A stretch of DNA of 64,000 nucleotides from Lachnospiraceae bacterium (GTDB lineage Bacteria > Bacillota > Clostridia > Lachnospirales > Lachnospiraceae): assembly GCA_017936785.1 (NCBI GenBank), contig JAGBEV010000002.1, positions 1 through 64,000 on the forward strand, read 5' to 3'. The stretch's first letter is position 1. Each line of letters starts with the position of its first letter. The translations under genes and the position numbers were made by a program. Positions 8,619-17,561 of this stretch are shown here, in pieces. The notes beneath the pieces were generated by a model, which saw only the letters and a list, made by a program, of their open reading frames with translations, was not told the DNA's origin and made no database searches.

Positions 8619-9467
8619 TTGGAAAATCTACATAGTAAATACTATCAATACGATGCAAAAAATGCAATGAAACATTATATAAAAGAGCTGCGCATTCGCA
8701 AGGGTGTCTGGATAGTAGTTTGCGCTTTTTTACTCATAAGTCTGATCATGATACTGTTAGAACAAAAAAGAGTCTGGCTGTTTTGGGGAATCTATATTCT
8801 GATAATATTAACAATGTTTGCATATATACTGGGGCAGCAAATCTGTTTTAGAAAGTTGATGAATATATTGCTTTTGGATTGTGACCCCCAAAAAATGTTT
8901 GAGATAATTGCCATGATAGAGCAGCGGGATAAACAGGGAAAGGCAAGAAATAATTGTGCCATGCTCAAAGCCCAGTGTTGTTTTTATATTTTAGGACGGG
9001 AAGAGGAAGGATATACATATTTAAACAAGGTTTCTTTTAAAAAGAAACGGCTTGGAAATGAGACGAGACGTCTGTTACTATATGCTAACTATTATAAAAG
9101 AAAAAAAGATTGGCAAAATTTTGAACTTGTAAAAAAGGATTTGCTCAGCCTGCCCCAACTTATCAGGCATAAACATTTTGAAGAAAAAGACTATGATGTG
9201 GCAGTACAATTTATCAATCTTTATGAACTTCAAAGAGATGGCAGGACACAGGAAGCAAGAACCTTGCTCAACAAATTATTGTGTGGAAATTGTAGTATGT
9301 TGAATCGGGTGTGCTTTCAAATGTGTCTGGCTGAACTCGATCTGATGGAGGGAGAGTATCATAATGCAAAGCAGCATCTGGAATTTGTAATACGCAACGG
9401 AAATACATTATATCATGTATCCGAAGCAAAAGAAAAAATGGCGATGTTACAGCAGCAACTTTTATAG
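8619..9467 (+). CDS. Hypothetical membrane protein with helical-repeat cytoplasmic part
   Basis: This 282-residue protein starts at TTG 8619 behind an AGAGAGGAAG site. Two closely spaced membrane helices lie at about residues 30-48 and 53-71 (VWIVVCAFLLISLIMILL; LFWGIYILIILTMFAYIL). The remaining 200 residues are predicted helical, with alanine/leucine spacing like TPR-type repeats (AQCCFYILGREEEGYTYLN; CLAELDLMEGEYHNAKQHL). It is the last gene of the 6054-9467 set and is convergent with the nuclease gene at 9489. It may be a scaffold for the LRR lipoprotein; this is inference only. Confidence 0.7.
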   Translation: MENLHSKYYQYDAKNAMKHYIKELRIRKGVWIVVCAFLLISLIMILLEQKRVWLFWGIYILIILTMFAYILGQQICFRKLMNILLLDCDPQKMFEIIAMIEQRDKQGKARNNCAMLKAQCCFYILGREEEGYTYLNKVSFKKKRLGNETRRLLLYANYYKRKKDWQNFELVKKDLLSLPQLIRHKHFEEKDYDVAVQFINLYELQRDGRTQEARTLLNKLLCGNCSMLNRVCFQMCLAELDLMEGEYHNAKQHLEFVIRNGNTLYHVSEAKEKMAMLQQQLL

Positions 9468-9488
9468 AAATGGGGGGAAGAGTGTGAA

Positions 9489-10592
9489 TTATTTCGCATG
9501 CGCCATCATATCCAAAATATGAAGCGCATACTGCCTGAAAATCTCCGGCTGTTTTTTCATCTCCTCCGTCAGCTCAAAAAAGCACAGACTATCCTCATAA
9601 GTCCTCTTAAAGATCGGCGTAAATAAAATGTCCCACTGAGGCAGATACAAAGACTCCTTCCTGGTATAGCAATTAGAAGCCTTCGCCTGTTTCCGATGCT
9701 CCTTATCCACAAAAGAAGCAACGGATTTATGAAGCGCCACATCTTCCAGCGGAAGATAGTAGTAATCCTTATAATTGGCATAAAAATACTTCATTTCCTC
9801 ATGATATAAAGGCACCTTCAGAAAGCCTTCCATTCCTTCCGCACTGAAATAGCAGTCTGCCCTATTCATGGAAACAGGCTGTGGAAAAGGCGCAAAAAAC
9901 CGTATTTTCATCAAAACTTCATCTCTTGCATTTCCGTTTTCATCTGCATAATGATTGGCTTGTACTTTCACAACCCGGAAAGGCTGTAAAAAAATATCCG
10001 CATAAGTCAAAACCGGAAGCAGCTTTAACATGCCTTTCATATCATCCCTATTATGTAAAACCAGCAAATCCTCAGCTTCTTTAGAAGGATTTTTACAGTA
10101 TTCATGATAAACCTCGATCAACTGTCCTCCATTAAACTGATCTTCCCTGTCAATGCCCAAAAACCGTTCCACAGTTTTCTGCTTGCAGTTTTCCAGTCCC
10201 AATATCTTTTTATAAGGAGAAATCCGTTTAAAAATATCAATCCCTTCCATCCGGTCAAAAGGATGATCCAGTCCGTATTGAACTGCCTTAGCCTTCATAA
10301 ACGGAATATCAAAAGTATTCCCATTATAATGGATTAAAACAGCCCGTCCTTCACACAGCGCAAAGAAAGCTTCTAAAACCTGCCTTTCTTCCTCCGGTTT
10401 TTCTGCAAAATACTGCACCAGCTTAGGCTGTTCATTTTCAAAATAAATACACCCGATCTCATATAAAGCTGCACTTCTTGCCGAAAATCCCGTAGTTTCA
10501 ATATCCACAAATAAAATATCCCCCAAATCCCGAACCTGATCCAACGGATAACTATTTAAATCTAAAGTTAATTCATCATAATAAGTTTTCAT
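9489..10592 (-). CDS. YprB-like DEDD-type exonuclease (ribonuclease H-like)
   Basis: This 367-residue protein has the ribonuclease H-like exonuclease fold. Visible acidic motifs are DIETTG (near residue 25), YNGNTFDIPF and HNRDDMKGM, matching the DEDD metal ligands of the YprB/RNase_H_2 group. The start is placed at ATG 10592 because GGGAGTGAGGG lies just upstream; an in-frame TTG at 10610 would include the ribosome-binding site. The family is thought to degrade nucleic acid 3' to 5', but the substrate is not established. The C-terminal 170 residues are specific to this group. It stands alone, divergent from rnfC and convergent with the 8619 gene. Confidence 0.8.
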   Translation of the reverse strand: MKTYYDELTLDLNSYPLDQVRDLGDILFVDIETTGFSARSAALYEIGCIYFENEQPKLVQYFAEKPEEERQVLEAFFALCEGRAVLIHYNGNTFDIPFMKAKAVQYGLDHPFDRMEGIDIFKRISPYKKILGLENCKQKTVERFLGIDREDQFNGGQLIEVYHEYCKNPSKEAEDLLVLHNRDDMKGMLKLLPVLTYADIFLQPFRVVKVQANHYADENGNARDEVLMKIRFFAPFPQPVSMNRADCYFSAEGMEGFLKVPLYHEEMKYFYANYKDYYYLPLEDVALHKSVASFVDKEHRKQAKASNCYTRKESLYLPQWDILFTPIFKRTYEDSLCFFELTEEMKKQPEIFRQYALHILDMMAHAK

Positions 10593-10896
10593 GATTTCCC
10601 TCACTCCCAAACAAATAGAAGATAGTCCATATATAAATCATACTTAAGTCATCATACCACATTTTGCAAATTCCGTCTTTATAAAAATTCTCATTTAAAT
10701 TTCCCCTTTTCTCCATAGTGAAAAAATTGTACTTTTTTATCAATCCCTGTGGTAAAGAGTTCAAAAAAATAGTATAGTAAAGTAGATGTAGTGTATACAT
10801 TATAAAAAGGCGATAACACAAGCTGTATCAACAAATTTTTTTATTCAGCCAGCTGATATTATCTGCCATGAAATACATAGAAAAGAGGGAAAACAT
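10593..10896. other. Divergent intergenic region between nuclease and rnfC
   Basis: This AT-rich 304-base gap must contain promoters for both the nuclease gene and the Rnf operon. Several TATA-like hexamers lie at 10770-10810 (for example TATAGT and TATACA) but none has a convincing -35 partner. No RNA gene or riboswitch is recognisable. Confidence 0.5.
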
Positions 10897-12219
10897 ATGG
10901 GAGCAAAGGGAACTTTCAAAGGCGGAATCCATCCCTATGACGGTAAGGATTTAAGCAAAGATAAGCCCATTAAGGACGTTCTGCCCAAGGGGGATCTGGT
11001 ATACCCGCTGTCTCAGCACATCGGGGCACCGGCGGTTCCGATTGTAAAGAAGGGGGATCATGTACTGACAGGGCAAAAGATTGCGGAAGCGGCAGGTTTT
11101 GTTTCAGCGCCGATTTACGCAACGGTATCCGGTACAGTCAAAGCCATTGAGCCCAGACGAGTTACGGTGGGAGATAATGTCAATGCCATTGTAATTGAAA
11201 ATGACGGGCAATATGAAGAAGTGGATTACGGCAAATGCAAAGCCCTGGAAGAACTGACCAAGGAAGAAATCATCAAAAAAGTCCAGGAAGCAGGCGTTGT
11301 AGGTATGGGTGGAGCCGGTTTTCCCACCCATGTAAAGCTGTCTCCCAAGGACCCGGATAAAATAGAGTATGTCATCGGTAACTGTGCAGAATGTGAGCCC
11401 TATCTTACTTCGGACTACCGCAGGATGATAGAAGAGCCCCAAAAGGTTATAGACGGCTTAAAATGTGTACTGGCTTTATTTGACAATGCCAAAGGAATTC
11501 TGGCTGTAGAAAATAATAAGCCGGATTGTATCAAGCTGTTAAAGGAACTGACAAAGGATGAGCCGCGGATCATGGTAAAGGGATTAAAGACCAAATATCC
11601 TCAGGGAGCGGAGCGCCAGTTGATTTATGCAGCTACGGGAAGAGCCATTAATTCCGATATGCTTCCTGCCGATGCAGGCTGTATCGTCGATAACGTAGAT
11701 ACCCTTGTGGCGATCAATAGTGCTGTCAGGGAAAATAAGCCATTGATGTACCGTATTGTTACCGTAACAGGAGATGCCGTTGCGGACCCCAGGAACTTCC
11801 GGGTGCGTATCGGTACCAATTATCATGAATTGATAGAAGAAGCCGGAGGATTTAAGGCAGATCCGGAGAAGATCATAAATGGCGGTCCCATGATGGGATT
11901 TGCAATCTTTGATCTGGATGTACCAACCACAAAGACTGCATCAGCATTGTTGTGTCTGACACATGATGAAGTTTCTGAGAAACCGGAAAGCCCCTGTATC
12001 AACTGCGGGCGGTGCGTGGATGCATGTCCGGGAAGGGTTGTTCCCAGCAGGCTTGCTGATTTTGCAGCAAGAGGAGATAAAGAATCTTTTCAGAAGTGGA
12101 ATGGGATGGAATGCTGTGAATGCGGCTGCTGCAGCTTTGTATGTCCTGCAAAGAGACAGCTGACACAACAGATCAAATCCATGAGAAAAATGGTCCTGGC
12201 AGACCGCAGAAAGAAGTAG
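10897..12219 (+). CDS. rnfC: Electron transport complex subunit RnfC
   Basis: This 440-residue protein is the peripheral NADH-side subunit of the Rnf ferredoxin:NAD+ oxidoreductase, which couples electron flow to Na+ or H+ export. The N-terminus has the family motif GGIHPYDGK. A nucleotide/flavin-binding region follows (GMGGAGFPTHVKL, NCAECEPYLTSDYRRM). The C-terminus has two four-Cys clusters for 4Fe-4S centres (CINCGRCVDACP; CCECGCCSFVCP). Clostridial RnfC proteins are about this length. It is the first gene of a six-gene operon, with a good site (AGAGGGAAAAC) before ATG 10897. Confidence 0.97.
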   Translation: MGAKGTFKGGIHPYDGKDLSKDKPIKDVLPKGDLVYPLSQHIGAPAVPIVKKGDHVLTGQKIAEAAGFVSAPIYATVSGTVKAIEPRRVTVGDNVNAIVIENDGQYEEVDYGKCKALEELTKEEIIKKVQEAGVVGMGGAGFPTHVKLSPKDPDKIEYVIGNCAECEPYLTSDYRRMIEEPQKVIDGLKCVLALFDNAKGILAVENNKPDCIKLLKELTKDEPRIMVKGLKTKYPQGAERQLIYAATGRAINSDMLPADAGCIVDNVDTLVAINSAVRENKPLMYRIVTVTGDAVADPRNFRVRIGTNYHELIEEAGGFKADPEKIINGGPMMGFAIFDLDVPTTKTASALLCLTHDEVSEKPESPCINCGRCVDACPGRVVPSRLADFAARGDKESFQKWNGMECCECGCCSFVCPAKRQLTQQIKSMRKMVLADRRKK

Positions 12220-12232
12220 GGAGGTAAAGAAA

Positions 12233-13165
12233 ATGAGTGATTTAATGAAAGTTTCATCTAATCCCCATATTCGCTCAAAAGCCAGCACAAGCAACATTAT
12301 GCTCTGTGTTGTACTTGCTTTATTGCCTGCGGCAGCTTTTGGTGTATATAATTTCGGGACAGATGCACTGCTCTTAATTCTGATCACTGTAGCAGGCAGT
12401 GTATTCAGTGAGTTTATTTTTGATATGATCTGCCATAAGAAAAATACCATCGGAGATTTTTCGGCAGTGGTAACAGGTCTGCTTCTGGCATTAAACCTGC
12501 CACCAAGTGCGCCCTGGTGGATCGGGCTCATCGGCGGGGCTTTTGCCATTATCGTAGTGAAGATGTTGTTTGGAGGATTGGGACAGAACTTTATGAACCC
12601 GGCTTTGGGAGCAAGATGTTTTCTGTTGATCTCTTTCACATCCATTATGACTGATTTTGAATGTGATGCTTACACCGGAGCAACACCTCTTGCAGCATTA
12701 AAGGCGGGAGAAAGTGTCAATGTATTTGATATGGTGGTGGGACATACAGCCGGAACCATCGGTGAAACATCCATGATCGCCATTATCATCGGGGCATGTT
12801 TCCTGATCCTGTTGGGAATCATCGATCTAAGGATTCCCGGCAGCTATATTGTCACATTTGTGATCTTTATTTGTATTTTCGGCGGACACGGCATTGATTT
12901 TGACTTTATTGCAGCTCATCTGGCAGGCGGCGGATTAATGCTGGGAGCCTTCTTTATGGCAACGGATTATGTTACAAGACCGATCACCATCAAAGGGCAG
13001 TATTTATATGGCATCCTTTTAGGAATATTAACGGGTATATTCCGAATTTTCGGAGCAAGTGCAGAAGGCGTTTCTTATGCCATCATCATAGGCAATATTC
13101 TGGTACCCCTTATTGAGAAGATCACACTTCCCAAAGGCTTTGGAAAAGGAGGGGAAAAGATATGA
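12233..13165 (+). CDS. rnfD: Electron transport complex subunit RnfD
   Basis: This 310-residue polytopic membrane protein carries a covalently bound FMN. The attachment motif appears as YTGATPLAALK, where the threonine of TGAT is the expected linkage site. Most of the protein is hydrophobic helices. It starts 14 bases after rnfC behind GGGAGGTAAAG and overlaps rnfG by 4 bases. RnfD lies in the membrane core that passes electrons between RnfG, RnfE/RnfA and RnfC and contributes to ion transport. Confidence 0.97.
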   Translation: MSDLMKVSSNPHIRSKASTSNIMLCVVLALLPAAAFGVYNFGTDALLLILITVAGSVFSEFIFDMICHKKNTIGDFSAVVTGLLLALNLPPSAPWWIGLIGGAFAIIVVKMLFGGLGQNFMNPALGARCFLLISFTSIMTDFECDAYTGATPLAALKAGESVNVFDMVVGHTAGTIGETSMIAIIIGACFLILLGIIDLRIPGSYIVTFVIFICIFGGHGIDFDFIAAHLAGGGLMLGAFFMATDYVTRPITIKGQYLYGILLGILTGIFRIFGASAEGVSYAIIIGNILVPLIEKITLPKGFGKGGEKI

Positions 13166-13815
13166 AAAGTATGTTAAAAGAAGCGGCGATCCTGTTTGCG
13201 ATCACCCTGGTTTCCGGCTGCCTGTTAGGTCTGGTTTATCAGGTGACAAAAGAGCCTATCGCCCAGGCACAGGAGAGTGCCAAAGAGGAGGCATATAAAG
13301 AAGTATTCCCAGATGCGGCAGCTTTTGCCCGGGTAGGATGGACTACCGGTACGGTTCCGCCATCGATGGAGTCAGCAGAGTACGAATACAAAACCACCAT
13401 TGATGAAGTGATGGCGGCTCAGGGCGCAGATGGAAGCGTGCTGGGCTATGTGATAACAGTGACAAACCATGAAGGATATGGCGGAGATATTCAATTTTCC
13501 GTAGGTATACAAAATGATGGGACGATCAATGGCATTTCCATTCTGAGTATTTCCGAAACAGCAGGTCTTGGTATGAAAGCTGACCCGGTATTAAAAGAAC
13601 AATTCCCGGGAAGAAATGTGGAAAAATTTTCTTATACAAAAACGGGAGCAGCTTCCGATGATCAGATCGATGCCATTTCAGGAGCAACTATTACCACAAA
13701 TGCAGTTGTGGATGGAATAAATGCTGCCCTGAACCATTTTCAGGCAATTCAGCAGGACCCATCTATAGCGGTCGTTGTGGAAAATCCGGAGGAAGGGGGC
13801 AGTGTAAATGAATAA
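13162..13815 (+). CDS. rnfG: Electron transport complex subunit RnfG
   Basis: This 217-residue protein has one N-terminal membrane helix and an external FMN-binding domain. The covalent flavin site is ISGATITTNAV, the SGATxT motif of the FMN_bind family. It overlaps rnfD by 4 bases and rnfE by 8 bases, so translation of the operon is tightly coupled. RnfG hands electrons on the outer face within the Rnf complex. Confidence 0.97.
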   Translation: MKSMLKEAAILFAITLVSGCLLGLVYQVTKEPIAQAQESAKEEAYKEVFPDAAAFARVGWTTGTVPPSMESAEYEYKTTIDEVMAAQGADGSVLGYVITVTNHEGYGGDIQFSVGIQNDGTINGISILSISETAGLGMKADPVLKEQFPGRNVEKFSYTKTGAASDDQIDAISGATITTNAVVDGINAALNHFQAIQQDPSIAVVVENPEEGGSVNE

Positions 13816-14650
13816 GATCGGCGAAAGATTATTTAACGGTATTATCAAAGAAAACCCTACACTGGTTCTGATGCTGGGCATGTGTCCTACATTGGCGGTT
13901 ACCACATCGGCGATCAACGGTCTGGGCATGGGACTGACCACCACTGTGGTGCTTGCTTTATCCAATGCGATCATTTCCTTACTTCGTAAGATCATTCCCG
14001 ATAAAGTAAGAATCCCTGCATTTATCGTCATCATCGCTTCCTTTGTTACTGTGGTGGAACTTTTGCTGGAAGGTTTTATTCCTTCCCTCTATAGTGCATT
14101 GGGACTTTACATACCGTTGATCGTTGTAAACTGTATTATTTTAGGACGTGCGGAAAGTTATGCTTATAAAAATCCTGTGATTCCATCTTTCTTTGATGGT
14201 GTGGGAATGGGACTGGGCTTTACCTGTTCCCTGACCATTATCGGTCTGATCAGGGAGATCATCGGAGCGGGAGAAGCATTTGGATTTCATTTCATGCCGG
14301 AATCCTATGTGCCGGTAAGCATTTTCGTTATGGCACCGGGAGCATTCTTTGTTCTTGCAATTCTGGTTGCAATTCAGAATAAGGTTAAGATGGAAGGCGA
14401 GAAGAAGGGCAGGGATATGAGCAGGATCGGTTCCGGATGCAGTGAGGACTGCATGAACTGTGGAGAATCCGGCTGTTCGGCTCGGAAATTTTATGATAAT
14501 TCCGATAAGCAGGAAACGAAAGCCGAAAATCAGGAAGAATCAAAAGCAGAAACCGAAGGAAAAGAAAATGAACAGGTTGAAGCAGAAACTGATGAAAAGA
14601 ACGAAATAGATTCAAAGGCAGAAACAGAGGAGGTAAGTGCAGATGAGTGA
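13808..14650 (+). CDS. rnfE: Electron transport complex subunit RnfE with Cys/acidic tail
   Basis: The first 200 residues are the six-helix RnfE membrane protein (GMCPTLAVTTSAINGLGMG near the start). RnfE and RnfA are homologous inverted membrane subunits that hold an Fe-S centre between them. This copy is 280 residues, longer than the roughly 200-230 usual for the family. After the last helix comes a Cys-rich segment (CSEDCMNCGESGC) and then about 50 residues made mainly of Glu, Lys, Ala and Asp. Clostridial RnfE proteins often have a Cys motif here, but the long acidic tail is less usual. Confidence 0.95.
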   Translation: MNKIGERLFNGIIKENPTLVLMLGMCPTLAVTTSAINGLGMGLTTTVVLALSNAIISLLRKIIPDKVRIPAFIVIIASFVTVVELLLEGFIPSLYSALGLYIPLIVVNCIILGRAESYAYKNPVIPSFFDGVGMGLGFTCSLTIIGLIREIIGAGEAFGFHFMPESYVPVSIFVMAPGAFFVLAILVAIQNKVKMEGEKKGRDMSRIGSGCSEDCMNCGESGCSARKFYDNSDKQETKAENQEESKAETEGKENEQVEAETDEKNEIDSKAETEEVSADE

Positions 14651-15218
14651 GTTGATTATCATTGCGTTAGGCTCCGCCCTGGTCAATAACGTAGTATTAA
14701 GCCAGTTTTTAGGACTGTGTCCCTTCCTTGGTGTATCCAAAAAGACCAATACGGCAGCAGGAATGGGAACTGCGGTTATTTTCGTTATTACCCTTGCATC
14801 CTTTGTGGCGGCAATTATTTATAAGTTTGTACTGGACCCCTTGGGACTGGATTATTTAAAGACTATCGTATTTATCCTGGTCATTGCGGCACTGGTGCAG
14901 TTTGTGGAAATGTTTTTAAAGAAGTTTATGCCTTCCCTGTATGAAGCATTGGGCGTATATCTTCCTCTGATCACAACCAACTGCGCAGTTTTGGGCGTGG
15001 CATTGAACAACGTACAGGATTCCTATGGCATTCTGGAAAGCGTAGTAAACGGATTTGCTACGGCAGCAGGCTTTACCATTGCCATTGTGATCTTAGCAGG
15101 TATCAGGGAAAAGATCGAATACAATGATATTCCCGGTCCATTTAAAGGAATGCCCATTGTACTTGTAACTGCGGGACTGATGGCAATTGCGTTTTGCGGC
15201 TTTTCAGGTTTGTTATAG
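14643..15218 (+). CDS. rnfA: Electron transport complex subunit RnfA
   Basis: This 191-residue, six-helix membrane protein pairs with RnfE. Typical motifs are NNVVLSQFLGLCPFLGVSKK and TTNCAVLGVALNN, whose cysteines are the expected Fe-S ligands. The start is set at ATG 14643 because AGGAGG lies nine bases upstream; the in-frame GTG at 14637 is too close to that site. It overlaps the end of rnfE by 8 bases. Confidence 0.97.
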   Translation: MSELIIIALGSALVNNVVLSQFLGLCPFLGVSKKTNTAAGMGTAVIFVITLASFVAAIIYKFVLDPLGLDYLKTIVFILVIAALVQFVEMFLKKFMPSLYEALGVYLPLITTNCAVLGVALNNVQDSYGILESVVNGFATAAGFTIAIVILAGIREKIEYNDIPGPFKGMPIVLVTAGLMAIAFCGFSGLL

Positions 15219-15230
15219 GAGGTGTGGCAG

Positions 15231-16028
15231 ATGAATTTTGGCGGAATTTTAATTGCAGCTGCTTTGGTAGGCGGAATCGGATTATTTATCGGTTTGTTTC
15301 TGGGCGTTGCAGGTATCAAATTTAAAGTGGAAGTGGATGAAAAGGAAGAAGCGATCCTGGCGGAACTTCCGGGAAATAACTGCGGAGGCTGCGGTTTTGC
15401 AGGCTGTTCCGGGTTAGCAGCGGCTATTGCAAAGGGAGAGGCGGAAGTAGGCACCTGTCCCGTAGGCGGAGAGCCGGTTGCAAAAAAGATCGCAGAGATC
15501 ATGGGCGTGGAGGCAGGCGAGAGCGTGCGCATGACAGCTTTTGTAAAATGTCAGGGCGATTGTGGAAAGACCAGTGTGGATTATGACTATACAGGTGTGG
15601 AAGACTGCGGAATGCTCAGCTTTGTTCCAAACGGCGGACCAAAATCCTGTAATCAGGGATGTCTGGGATACGGCACCTGCGTAAAAGCATGTCCCTTTGA
15701 TGCCATAAAGATAGAACTGGGCGTAGCAGTGGTGGATAAGGAAAAGTGCAAGGCGTGCGGCAAATGTGTGGCAGCATGTCCCAAGCACTTGATCGAGCTG
15801 ATTCCTTATGATGCAAAATATGCGGTGGCATGTAACAACACGGAAAAAGGTCCTGTTACCATGAAGGCATGTGAAGTGGGATGTATCGGCTGTACGCTTT
15901 GTGCAAAAAACTGCCCCCAGGATGCAGTGACCATTGAAAGCTTCAATGCCCATATCGATCAGGATAAATGTGTGGGATGCGGCATCTGTGCTTCCAAATG
16001 TCCCAAAAAGGCAATTGTGGAAGTATAA
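15231..16028 (+). CDS. rnfB: Electron transport complex subunit RnfB (ferredoxin-side)
   Basis: This 265-residue protein accepts electrons from reduced ferredoxin. It has an N-terminal membrane helix, a 4Fe-4S domain with CGGCGFAGCSG, and then ferredoxin-type clusters (CLGYGTCVKACP, CKACGKCVAACP, CIGCTLCAKNCP, CVGCGICASKCP). The number of clusters suits clostridial RnfB. ATG 15231 is chosen because AGGAGG ends eight bases upstream; the GTG at 15222 overlaps that site. It ends the Rnf operon; the gap to the next gene (117 bases) shows no clear terminator. Confidence 0.97.
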   Translation: MNFGGILIAAALVGGIGLFIGLFLGVAGIKFKVEVDEKEEAILAELPGNNCGGCGFAGCSGLAAAIAKGEAEVGTCPVGGEPVAKKIAEIMGVEAGESVRMTAFVKCQGDCGKTSVDYDYTGVEDCGMLSFVPNGGPKSCNQGCLGYGTCVKACPFDAIKIELGVAVVDKEKCKACGKCVAACPKHLIELIPYDAKYAVACNNTEKGPVTMKACEVGCIGCTLCAKNCPQDAVTIESFNAHIDQDKCVGCGICASKCPKKAIVEV

Positions 16029-16145
16029 GGAATGAAACTGTGGCAAAACTAAAAAACAGATATGTGTCAAAAAAGAACAAATCCCCGGACAGGATTTGAA
16101 GGCAAAAGGCACAATGAAATCAATTATAAAGGCAGGTAAGGTAGA

Positions 16146-17525
16146 ATGAAGACAGAAAATGTCTGGGAAAAATACAGTGACAAACAATTAAAGGAAGTGG
16201 AAGAATTAAGCGCTTCCTACCGCAGCTTTCTGGATAAGGGAAAAACAGAGCGGGAATGTGTCAGCGAGATCGTAAACCGCATAGAAGAGGAAGGCTATGT
16301 TGAGTTAGCAAAGGTGATAAAAGCCGGACGAAAATTAAAACCCGGCGATAAGGTGTATGCAGTCAATATGGAAAAATCCGTTGTTATGTTCCAGATCGGA
16401 AAGGCGCCTATTGAAGAAGGCATGAATATTTTGGGTGCACACATTGATTCCCCCAGACTGGATATCAAGCAGAACCCTTTATATGAAGAAGGAGATTTTG
16501 CATATTTTGATACGCATTATTACGGCGGCATCAAAAAATACCAGTGGGTTGCAATTCCTTTGGCACTTCACGGCGTAATCGTGAAAAAAGATGGAACTAC
16601 GGTTATCGTTAATGTCGGTGAGGAAGAGGATGATCCGGTATTTTTTGTTTCCGACCTGCTCATTCACCTTGCGGCAGAGCAGATGGAAAAGAAAGCAAAT
16701 AAGGTGATCGAAGGAGAAGCCCTGGATATTATCGTTGGCAACAAACCTTTAAAGGGCGAAGAGAAAGAAAAGATCACGGCAGGCATCTTAAAAATATTAA
16801 AAGAACAATATGATGTGGAAGAAAGTGATTTTATTTCCGCAGAGCTGGAAGTGGTTCCCGCAGGAAAGGCAAGAGAGGCGGGCTTTGACAGGAGTATGGT
16901 GCTTGCCTACGGACAGGATGACAGAGTGTGCGCTTATAGCTCTTTGGAAGCTATGCTTTCTGTTAAGAGTCCTGAGAGAACGGCATGCTGCCTGTTAGTG
17001 GATAAGGAAGAGATCGGCAGTGTTGGAGCAACGGGAATGCAGTCTAAATTCTTTGAAAATGCTTTTGCGGAAGTGCTGGATCAGATGGAGCAGTTCAGTG
17101 AGCTGACCATAAGAAGGGCGCTTGCAGCATCCAGAATGTTATCTTCTGATGTAAGCAGTGCATTTGATCCTTCTTACGCTTCCAGTTTTGATAAGAAAAA
17201 TGTGGCTTATCTGGGACATGGCATGGTATTTAACAAATTTACCGGTTCCAAAGGAAAATCCGGTTCTAATGATGCCAATGCGGAATATCTTGCATTTATC
17301 AGAAAAGTCATGGATGATGCAGGGGTTTCCTTCCAGACCGCAGAGCTTGGCAAGGTGGATCTGGGAGGCGGAGGAACCATTGCCTATATTCTTTCCTTAT
17401 ATGGTATGAACGTCATCGACTGCGGTGTGGCAGTCCTTAATATGCATGCCCCTTATGAGGCAACCTCCAAAGCCGACCTTTATGAAGCAAAATGCGGCTA
17501 TGGGGCATTTTTAATGGCTGAGTAA
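16146..17525 (+). CDS. M18-family zinc aminopeptidase
   Basis: This 459-residue protein belongs to the M18 dodecameric aminopeptidases, which remove N-terminal residues from peptides in the cytoplasm. Metal-binding regions visible are LGAHIDSPRL (His and Asp ligands), LVDKEEIGSVGATGM (catalytic and metal Glu pair), and a late C-terminal His in NMHAPYEATS. It is co-directional with the Rnf operon and has its own AGGTAAGGTAGA site. Substrate preference cannot be read from the sequence. Confidence 0.92.
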   Translation: MKTENVWEKYSDKQLKEVEELSASYRSFLDKGKTERECVSEIVNRIEEEGYVELAKVIKAGRKLKPGDKVYAVNMEKSVVMFQIGKAPIEEGMNILGAHIDSPRLDIKQNPLYEEGDFAYFDTHYYGGIKKYQWVAIPLALHGVIVKKDGTTVIVNVGEEEDDPVFFVSDLLIHLAAEQMEKKANKVIEGEALDIIVGNKPLKGEEKEKITAGILKILKEQYDVEESDFISAELEVVPAGKAREAGFDRSMVLAYGQDDRVCAYSSLEAMLSVKSPERTACCLLVDKEEIGSVGATGMQSKFFENAFAEVLDQMEQFSELTIRRALAASRMLSSDVSSAFDPSYASSFDKKNVAYLGHGMVFNKFTGSKGKSGSNDANAEYLAFIRKVMDDAGVSFQTAELGKVDLGGGGTIAYILSLYGMNVIDCGVAVLNMHAPYEATSKADLYEAKCGYGAFLMAE

Positions 17526-17561
17526 GATAATTTGTGAAATGGAAAGGATCATATCTATAAC

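Noticed and set aside
11941-12645. A 234-codon frame antisense to the rnfC/rnfD border
   Set aside because: It spans two certain Rnf genes on the opposite strand and shows no family resemblance.
15414-16187. A 257-codon frame antisense to rnfB
   Set aside because: It overlaps an undoubted ferredoxin-type gene; the Cys/His-rich product is the reverse reading of the cluster-binding codons.
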